64,000 nt of DNA from Parelaphostrongylus tenuis (Eukaryota > Nematoda > Chromadorea > Rhabditida > Metastrongylidae), in assembly GCA_019055375.1 (NCBI GenBank), contig JAHQIW010000487.1, positions 174,362 to 238,361 on the forward strand. Reading direction: 5' to 3'. Of this stretch, positions 56,075 through 64,000 are shown piece after piece; positions within the stretch are counted from its first letter, which is position 1; each line of letters starts with the position of its first letter. The position numbers and the translations under genes were made by a program. The notes under the pieces are model-generated. The model saw nothing but the letters and a program-made list of their open reading frames with translations, had not been told where the DNA came from and did no database searches.

Positions 56075-56930
56075 ACCGATTATTCTATGACTGAACTCAT
56101 CAGTCTCGTAGCATTCTCTCTAGGAGCTCCATGTTGGTGTCGTAGTAAAATTCTTCAAAAAGCGACGAAATGCAAAAGTAAGAGTCGTGATGTCAACAAT
56201 CACGTTGAATGTTACGAAAGTCCGCTGATTTTATGTTTTCCTCCATTCATGAATCTTTAATCTGTATTTTTATATGATTTGAAAAATAACGATGATGAAG
56301 TTGTTATTATAGCTTTTTTCTATGGCAGTATTCTGTAGTACTATTGTAGCTGTACGGAGTGTTATAACTGATTACATATAACTGCAAAGAATTTTTACCT
56401 CAGAAACTTCTGAGACGTTTTCAGATGTTTTTTCTTTCAAACTTCTTTAGTACTAAACGTGACAGAACATTGACAAAATAGCAATCGATAATTTTGTTGC
56501 TTTTTATTATATTATAGGAATCCCATTCAGTGGATACCCTAGCATTACGTTACTTCAATCCATTCAGTTGACTTCAATTGATTTAATTTCGCGTCAACAA
56601 ACTGGACTAGTTCAGACCATTAAGTATAGTACGATTTCATGATTATAAATGTTCTTTCATGGGCTAATAAATAAAGGAAACTCGTATGATTGAGTTTCTT
56701 CTAATTACGGCAGCGATTTCTAAAACTGGTTTGTTTTGGAAGGAATTCCGGATAGAAGTATCAAGCTCCTCATTTCCAGTGTTTCTCTAGCGGTAGTGGA
56801 ACTGGTCAGAGGTGTTTTGCGGTATGAAACAAGTAGTTGGCTCGACCCTCTTTTGAAAGAATTATATCATTTCTATAAGACTTTTTCTGAGATTATCAAA
56901 ACATTGACTCGATTTATTGACAAGCTATAG
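56075..56930 (+). CDS. Candidate three-exon gene fragment, unknown
   Basis: Three plus-strand exons join in phase: 56075-56177 (acceptor tttttcag, donor gtaaga), 56518-56623 (acceptor attatag, donor gtatag) and 56780-56930 (acceptor atttccag, stop TAG). The 120-residue product reads TDYSMTELISLVAFSLGAPC..., then IPFSGYPSITLLQSIQLTSI..., then LDPLLKELYHFYKTFSEIIK-TLTRFIDKL. Consistent splice signals favour a real gene, but there is no 5' end, no family match and each exon is short enough to arise by chance. Confidence 0.3.
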
Positions 56931-57784
56931 CGAATCACTGAATAGATCTAAGATACATGTTTGACAGTACAGTTTTTGGATTTCAGACTCTGTGAGAGTT
57001 GATAGAGGATGGAAGTCTCCAGCATTCAGGTCAATTTCTAAGAGAATGACGAAAATGATTATGACGTGAGAAAATTTTTGCCGTAGTCTAGCGCTGGACT
57101 TCCTCCTTGCTTCCATTATTCCGAATAACTATCAATCAGTTTCTGACCTAATCTGTCATCTTCGAGCGTTCGTTTTGTGAGGACACCCGTAAAACTTGTA
57201 CTTAGGAGTAGGTATTTTCGCTCGCTTAAATCTGCATTTATTCAACAGAATTAATTTGTATCTATTTTTAGACAATAAGATGACTGCATTACTTATATGG
57301 GAAACGTCCTGTTACGATTCCGGAAACTTGTGGTTCCTGAGTGCTGTCCGTGTTTCCTATATCACTAAGAAGTTGGATTTACTAAGGTTAAGAGAAGAAC
57401 AGTTTAGGAACTAAGCTTATTTTAGCTTTTGCGAGGGGACAATCGAACGAATAAGTGATACTAACTCCGCAAAAGTTCAAAATAAAGATCAGCTCGTAAA
57501 CCATTCTTTTCTTTTTCTCACTATTATAATATTATCATGCTGAGTTTCAAGGAGAGCCGGTCTTTCGAGATGGATTTTCATAGATATCCAAGAATGTTGA
57601 GTGACATCTCAAACCATGCATTCCAGATAGGAGTTGAACCCTCTTTCCACCTATGCCATGAGCGCGTGCTACCACTACACAACCGAGACCACCGTTCTCC
57701 TACCATTCTTTCCTCGATATAAGGCATCGCAGCTGTCAGCAACTATCCGTGAACGGGTTTGATCTGGCGGTACTTTGTGGTTAC
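56931..57784. other. Intergenic with tRNA-like repeat
   Basis: A minus-strand frame at 57116-56925 starts MEARRKSSARLRQK followed by a hydrophobic VIIIFVILLEI segment, like a signal peptide, but continues only about 40 codons without splice support. At 57635-57705 the minus strand carries tRNA-like boxes (ggttgtgtagtggtagcacg and gggttcaactcc), a SINE-B2 relative. Confidence 0.35.
57635..57705 (-). repeat. tRNA-like repeat (SINE-B2 head)
   Basis: Minus-strand A box ggttgtgtagtggtagcacg and B box agggttcaactcc, spaced as in a tRNA and close to the head at 32085-32155. No tail of that family is recognised beyond it. Confidence 0.55.
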
Positions 57785-58470
57785 AAGGGGGCAAATGAAA
57801 AACCGACCTCATTCGCTAGACAAGACTTTTGGTAGGAGTGTTAGGAATCTTCGAAGACTGAGATTTTTGGCTGCAGCCCCACGTAACCGGATGTCGAAAA
57901 AACCTTCTTTTGAGTTATTACGGAAGAAAATTTCTTTACATTACAGATGCGTATATTTCTCACCGGAAAGAGCTCTTTCTTGGACTATTAGTAATCATTC
58001 GATAGCGTAATGGTTGCTAATTATAATGCTGTGCCTATATCCAGAAAAGACCGTTTCTCTGTAACGCAGCAGGTAAAACAAGGTCAATTAGCATAGTGAC
58101 CAAGGGGATCTTCAGCCATTTCACGTGCCGTTGGATAAGCTGGCCACGTGCGCAGAGGCGATAATCGATCGGTCCTGGACAGGTCTTACGACCAATCCTT
58201 CGATCTTTTAGGATAGAAGCACAGCGCTGGAATCAGCCACCATTCGCTATCGAATGATCACTAATGATCCAAAGAAAGGGCTTTGTCCGGCGAGAACTAT
58301 TCTCGTCTGAGGCTAGTTTTATTTTAGAATTTACAGCGTTGTAAAGCGGTGTTTTGAGAAATAGGCACCGTGAGGCTGGAGCCGGAAATCTCAACTTTCG
58401 AATGGTCACTAACATTCCTATGAAAACTGTCTCTCCGGCAAATGAGGTCGGTTTTTACTTGTCCCCTAGT
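57785..58470. mobile_element. Foldback element (FB family), intergenic copy
   Basis: Sharpest termini of the family: gggggcaaatgaaaaaccga plus cctcattcgctag at the left, and ccggcaaatgaggtcggttt plus ttacttgtcccc at the right. The centre is short, with ataatcgatcggtcc. About 690 bp. Confidence 0.8.
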
Positions 58471-58587
58471 ACCGTTTGGCAAACATATCATTATCGAATT
58501 GAACACAGTTGAGCTAACAGGTACTGGTTATGTATATATATTATATATAATATTTATATATATATATATAATGTATGGATATAGGCA

Positions 58588-58892
58588 GAGCGCATGTGGC
58601 GCAGTGGTTAGAGGTGCCCTGTGTCGCACACGAGGTCGCTGGTTCGATCTCGCGCTCATGGCTCACCAAGCCATCCATCCCTCCGGGGTCGGTGAATTGG
58701 TACCAGACAGGCCTCAGACTTGTCTGGGAGGATAAGCAACACTGACTCGGTTTAGCGGGAGGCCACCGCGAGTCATTGTAAAGGCCAGATGTGCATTCAA
58801 TCACCTCAAACGAAGTTAGAAATTGAAGTCGAATGCATGGCGCATCCCTCAGGGATTGATCAACGCCGAAAGCTTTATCCTTTATTTTTATA
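58588..58892 (+). mobile_element. SINE-A, best-preserved copy
   Basis: About 305 bp. The tRNA-like head has acceptor-like ends gagcgc/gcgctc, A box atgtggcgcagtggttagag and B box gctggttcgatctcgcgc. The body has gctcaccaagccatccatcc, gtgaattggtaccagacagg and gggaggccaccgcgagtcat. The tail is gaagtcgaatgcatggcgca, tccctcagggattgatcaac, gccgaaagctttatccttta. A polymerase III promoter of two boxes is visible; there is no coding frame. Eleven copies lie in this window. The parent tRNA is not clear. Confidence 0.95.
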
Positions 58893-58916
58893 GGCACCTA
58901 TATATGTATACATATA

Positions 58917-58973
<57 letters not shown>

Positions 58974-58975
58974 AA
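58893..58975. repeat. AT microsatellite between two convergent SINE-A copies
   Basis: Short tacata/cgcata units then about 28 TA dinucleotides. The flanking SINE copies point towards it tail to tail, so the pair plus spacer could fold as a large hairpin. Confidence 0.95.
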
Positions 58976-59267
58976 GTAAAGCTCTCGGCGTTGATCAATC
59001 CCTGAGGGATGCGCCATGCATTCGACTTCAAATTTTAACTTCGTTTGAGGTGATTGAATGCATATCTGGCCTTTACAATGACTCGCGGTGGCCTCCCGCT
59101 AAACCGGGTCAGTGCTGCTTATCCTCCCAGACAAGTCTGAGACCTGCCTGGTACCAATTTACCGACCCCGGAGGGATGGATGGCTTGGTGAGCCATGAGC
59201 GCGAGATCGAACCATTGACCTCGTGTGCGACGCATAGCACCTCTAACCACTGCGCCACATGCGCTCC
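58976..59267 (-). mobile_element. SINE-A copy, inverted partner of 58588-58892
   Basis: Complement of the family: tail aaagctctcggcgttgatca at 58977, body cggtggcctcccgctaaacc, B box gcgagatcgaaccattgacc, start gcgccacatgcgctcc at 59252-59267. Nearly as well preserved as the plus copy. It is followed by another AT microsatellite (59268-59337). Confidence 0.95.
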
Positions 59268-59291
59268 TTTATATATATATATATATACATA

Positions 59292-59337
<46 letters not shown>
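59268..59337. repeat. AT microsatellite
   Basis: About 35 TA-type dinucleotides with one catatat interruption, adjacent to the SINE-A 5' end. Confidence 0.95.
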
Positions 59338-59338
<1 letters not shown>

Positions 59339-59422
59339 TCCACTAAAATCTTTGCAATAGGTTAACTACATGCTAATACTCATATTAGGTCTCATCTTTA
59401 AATTCGTAACTTTCGTTTCCAG

Positions 59423-59469
59423 ATATGAAGTCGACTGCGCCGATTATGCGGCTGCCAAATGCCCCCACC
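59423..59469 (+). other. Candidate exon with strong splice sites
   Basis: Acceptor tttcgtttccag and donor gtaagt are both near consensus. Read from the ATG at 59425 the exon gives MKSTAPIMRLPNAPT (phase 0, a possible trans-spliced first exon). Read one frame over it gives YEVDCADYAAAKCPH, a Cys-containing internal exon. No neighbouring exon could be matched to either. Confidence 0.3.
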
Positions 59470-62400
59470 GTAAGTAAATGCGATCAGTTGAAAATATCAA
59501 ATCCTTTTTCAACTATATGCGGGGACGGCAAGTTATAGTCCGATATCGCTAGCGGCGCGCGATTATATCGAACGTTTTCTTTGTTTCGGAAAACCCTCCA
59601 GCTTTATTGTACTAGACTCCATAAACATTCACTTTCTCTCAAGCTTATCAACTTTGTGGGTACATTTCAAAATTCTTGGGTTTGAATTTTCCCGAAAAAA
59701 AATAAAAGAAAACTCCAAATATAAAACGCTATTTTAATTCCGGGCTCCTCACAATGCACTAGAAGACCTTTTCAACGCCTAATTTCAATATCAAAAATCC
59801 CATACTTGCACTACTAATGATTATTAAGTGTAATTCAATAAATAAAATTCACAGATTTAAGCTAGGTTAACTAAGTATTCCAAGTATGAAAGCGTAATTT
59901 TATTCAAGCTTAACACAATTGTATTAAGAGTACTTTCAGAAAATGAGCAGCAGATTATTAGATCGTTGTTCATAAAATTTGGCCCTAGAGCAATCAACAC
60001 CAAATTTTAATCATAATTTGAACTTCATAATTTTTGGTATCTGCCCAATCGCGCATTTTTCCTTGCAAGCTTGTGCTATGGAAAGTTCCTACTTGCTTAA
60101 GATCGAGCTGCCCTGGGATCAAGTTCTCTTCGTAACGCCTTGCACAATTGGTTGACGCAGACAAATGCTAACGAAGCGGCGCGCAAGATTTAATGGAGTT
60201 TATGGAGGGTGATAGGTCGCAGAAAGGGTGGCTAGAAATCTTGGATTGCGAAGTTTTAATGCTTAGGGAGAACAGGTTTGGAGGTCTCGGAGGATCAGTC
60301 GCGCTAGGGCGCCTACCACGGACTCCGCCTCAAGAGAAGCTTACACTAATGGTCTTAGTCTAGTTTCCTTTTCGCTCTTTCCCAGTAGTACAATTCTTTT
60401 TTGATTAGGACTACATGGAACAAATTGGTAAACAGTATGTTTAGCGTATTTAAGCGACTGTTCATGAAGCGTTGTTCTAAAAAGACGGTTTTTATGCATA
60501 CTTTGACACCGACCGTTGTTGATATGGATGTGCGCATTCCCATGAAATTTTGTTTTATTGGACTCATTGCTAGGAAAAAAAGATTTTTCCAGCATGACAT
60601 CCGTTTATTTCACGCAATTTGCGTTCCTAAGTTTGGATGTCAGGCTACGCTCCCAGATGGCGACATACCCCGGGTTTTAGTGGAGGCCTGCATTACTCCG
60701 AAGAACAGATGCAGCGTAATTTTTCCAGGGGAAGGGGCGATGTAGCTCCAGTATGCATAGAAAACCACGTTTTCTCAGTCATACACGCAAAGCATGGAAG
60801 GACATAACGAAGAGCTTGCATGCCAATTTACTCAAAATGAAATTTTCAATTATGCTAGAGATATGACCATTGTTGACCTCGGCGAGTTCTATGTATTATA
60901 AAATATTTTTGAAGCATATCTCCTGATTGATCATCAATGTTCCCGATTGTGAGACCGACCTTATACATCACTCTGCGTAGTATGAGATTTCTCATAGGAT
61001 TTCATTCATAGTTTACCGTGGCTGGCCTCCAGAAAACGTCTTGCCAGAAGGAAAAAATCGAGCCGAGAATGAAAACAACAGGTACAATCATACTCTTCGT
61101 GCTACACTTTCAAATTTTTCATCCTTCCCTCGTACTATTGTCATATAAACTTATCTTATTACTCGATAAGACTTTATAGATGTCGATATAGCCATGATGC
61201 TTCAGAAGGAAGAATATTGCAAATAGTACCTGAAAACTACATCATCTACTATGGAAGAGCATTGCACTACTGTATAATATACAAAAAAATATACTTTCCA
61301 TGTGCCTGTCTTCAATCATAATGTTGTAAGAACATTTCCATTAATAGGTATGATACATACAGCACGATGTTGAACGATTTTTTCGAAGTTCATCATTTTA
61401 TTGGGACAACGTGTAAGCAGACAAAATAAGGTCATCATTTTAATCTTTTTGATGGTCATCAAAATTGAAAATGTACAAAAGAGATTGATGAAAGCTTTTT
61501 ATGACAGGCATGAAAGCAGTGCCCTGTTGTGTATTATCCTTTACCTATACACAAAAACCGACGACCTACTGAATACAGGCTTTATAGTCAGAATATACAT
61601 GACAATGAGGGTCAACAATTCATCTGGATTAATATCGCCGTTTTTCTTTTACGTAAAATTTGACTGACTGTGATTTTTGAAGAAAGTTTAGAAAGTCTTG
61701 GATGAAGTCCGGTGTGTTTTCAAGTTCATTAATATGGAGAAATAACCTCGAGATATTGCCTCACACGGTGTTACACCGCTGATCCTCAAGGATGGCCGAT
61801 GTTCCTTTTTTACATGGGCAACGGTGTGTGTCTGTTTTACAAGTGCCGATCACGTTGAAGAGATTACTTTAAACACGATGAATAATTTTACATCTGGTCT
61901 TATGATTCAGGACACCATAGGCGTAATCGATTAGTTCGGTTATTCATACAGATGAACCGTTTAACAAAGCACATTGGGGTTGAAGCCCACCGAGCAAGAG
62001 CTACTTTTTGATTGATTAGAAATGATAAGATGTTGTCGACTTGTAGGAAATTGTGACTGCTGGTTCAATAGGGACTGGAAGACTTTTGGGCAAAGGCCTC
62101 TTTCTACACGCAACACGACATTTCGAAAGTGATGGAAGCCTTTATCGCTAGGGATTTACCCTACGTCTCTACATATGCAATAGTGGGTTGGTAGCTCTTT
62201 CAATAATGCATTTCGATTTCACCCTACAATTAACTGTTTAGTTCACGACTGTCTTGATAAATCAACACAATTTCTAACGAGATGAACGATCCTGAGTTTC
62301 GATGCGGTCTCATTTGGGAAAGGGGAAGAATCAGCCTTGAAATTATTTTGCAAAGGGTCAGATTCTTTTACAGAAAACTTCTAGAAAAAGATCTAGTGGT

Positions 62401-64000
62401 TTAAGCTCAGAACTGCGGGGGAAGATGTCTTTTAGGGGAAAAAATGTTTAGGAACGAACTGGAGAGGAAGAGAAGCCACAGATGACATCTATGAAAGGAA
62501 CGAGACGAAATATATAGAGAAGTAATTGGTTAAGATTGGTTTTCCCCACTCGATCCATCTGGCAGTGTATAAGGAACATCGTTTGCCTGTGATGCGATTG
62601 GCAATGCGTGCTAGTGTTCTCTGAATAATGGGGAAAGAACTGGAAAAAACTGAATATTGCAAAAATATTGTGAACATAAATATAGGACCTCTATAGGCAA
62701 ACTGTCAATAAAGTCGGTGTTTTCATATCCTTGTCAAACAAGGCTTTGATGTCCCTGTTATGGAGGCTTTTAACCTCTTACACCTGAAGTGTCAGCTAAC
62801 CTGATCCCTGACTTATCCCGCAAATGAGTGTTATTTTAGCTAGAGTGAGATTCTCACGTAAAACTTTATGGTCAGATCCAACAATTTCTGTGCGATTGAC
62901 CGAGGAATTTAAGATCGGTCTTCTAGTTGGCCTTTGGAACGTGTGATATGACGTACGTGATTCAAGCGGTAGTAGCCCGCTATACTACAGGTGCTCCGGA
63001 GTAATGGTGAGGTAGGTGCATGGCTCTTTTAGCGGTGTAAGGGCACACGGAGTCCTAAGGTGCGGCTTGTGGTGCTGCGTTAATGAGAGCTGAGTGCCAG
63101 AGGTTGGAAGCATTCAGCGCGAAGCACGGTGTGGGTGTCGGACAAGTCATCCAACACACGGACTAGACGTTGTATAGGAAGGCCATACAGGTGTACCCGT
63201 TTGCTGGACCATAAATTGGTCATATATTCTCACTGGAACTTTAAGAACAAAGAGTGACGTTCTGGACGATAAATTAGAGTAGAAATCTAGCATAAAGAGG
63301 TGTCGCTCCGACGGATCGGGGAGTCCGCTTGACCTATGACTATCCAGACTCATCATTCGGTGGTAACTAAGTCGACGTTTTCTGAATTTAGCTTGGAATT
63401 CCCTAAGCCTTTTTTCCTAGAATCTTCTTGTATTTCAATTCCTGGCTTCCTCCGTCATTGAGTCACTTACTTTTTCAATTAGATTTCGTTGACTAGTTTG
63501 TCCCGGGAATTTTAAAAGACAAACCCAATTCCACAAAACAAATATGAAATTTAGATCACGCGCAGAAGCTAGAGATGGAACATTAATTATATATTATCCC
63601 AAACTGGCGTTTGTTTGTGCATGATGGTGTGCACGCTTCTTCCGAGCGTTTTCATTTGTGATCGCAAGAGACAGCAAATGGCACTCCCGTAGAATCCTCA
63701 CTCTGTTGGGGGGTAAAGCTTTTCACTCTTCTTTTCACTCCTCCACTTCCAGCTCCGATAACGGTTTGAGCCTAGCCCTACGCCTCGTGACGATCTGCCA
63801 GCCGTTTTCCAACCCCAAGGTATTTTCCCTTTTTCTCTAAAACGTTGTACAGGTGCCTAATTCCACCCCAACACTCCTGTTTTCCCCTCCCCCCACCATC
63901 GCCGTTTTTCTTTTTTGCTTCTCGAGTGCTGTCGTCTCAACCACCTGGGTTCCTATCTCTTGTACAGGTGATTTGCACATGCCTACAAAAACTGGGCCGT
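59470..64000. other. No supported gene to the window end
   Basis: AT-rich DNA with scattered short open frames. A plus-strand frame at 60401-60745 lies opposite two overlapping minus-strand frames, none with splice or homology support. At 63750-63821 a tccag acceptor, an open SDNGLSLALRLVTICQPFSN stretch and a gtattt donor might be an exon of a gene continuing beyond the window. I see no repeat family from elsewhere in the window here. Confidence 0.35.

Noticed and set aside
56060..56180. Minus-strand reading EEFYYDTNMELLERMLRD
   Set aside because: It looks protein-like but is bounded by stops with no GT donor before the end; the plus-strand exon reading has proper splice sites.

Overview
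The window is nuclear DNA of a nematode, most likely a clade V strongylid such as a hookworm. The evidence is short coding exons with nematode splice sites, a 614-residue heparan sulfate C5-epimerase close in length to the animal enzymes, RTE, mariner and Penelope relics, and a 20/22 match to the nematode SL1 spliced leader. It is AT-rich and transposon-loaded. I see no CRISPR, bacterial operon or rRNA. The species call is inference.

Three genes are well supported. (1) A complete 12-exon D-glucuronyl C5-epimerase gene (hse-5/GLCE) lies on the minus strand, 31656 to 18450. (2) A 10-exon SARNP/Tho1-like SAP-domain mRNA-export factor lies on the plus strand, 36235-40249. (3) A 9-exon RNF25-like RWD+RING E3 ubiquitin ligase lies on the plus strand, 40655-50539, starting only 405 bp after the SARNP stop. 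Weaker candidates are a type II membrane protein with an acidic tail (minus, 5602-4475), a small polytopic membrane protein (minus, 7178-6469), and scattered exons at 54.6-59.5 kb.

Layout: 0-18 kb is mainly repeats, with two weak genes, a mariner relic (9.3-10.5 kb), a head-to-head Penelope-like relic (10.5-11.8 kb) and a foldback element. 18.4-31.7 kb is hse-5, whose introns hold a mariner, two RTE relics, tRNA-derived SINEs and small palindromic elements. 31.7-36.2 kb is gene-free and holds tRNA-like repeats and a 460-bp foldback. 36.2-50.5 kb holds SARNP and RNF25, with introns that are largely made of mobile elements. 50.5-64 kb is gene-poor and holds SINEs, AT microsatellites and one more foldback.

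The most unusual structures are two neighbouring foldback elements (35019-35478 and 36362-36757). Each arm carries a hammerhead-ribozyme-like core; in the first, the two decayed arms together supply all elements of a minimal type I hammerhead. Also notable are a tRNA-derived SINE (11 copies) whose tail forms the 3' splice site of a SARNP exon, three consecutive SARNP introns cutting the same codon of a repeated RFG motif, a GC-AG intron in RNF25 filled by a foldback element, and an SL1-like 22-mer in an RNF25 intron. Exon boundaries were set by hand from reading frame, splice dinucleotides and remembered family similarity; no alignment was run.
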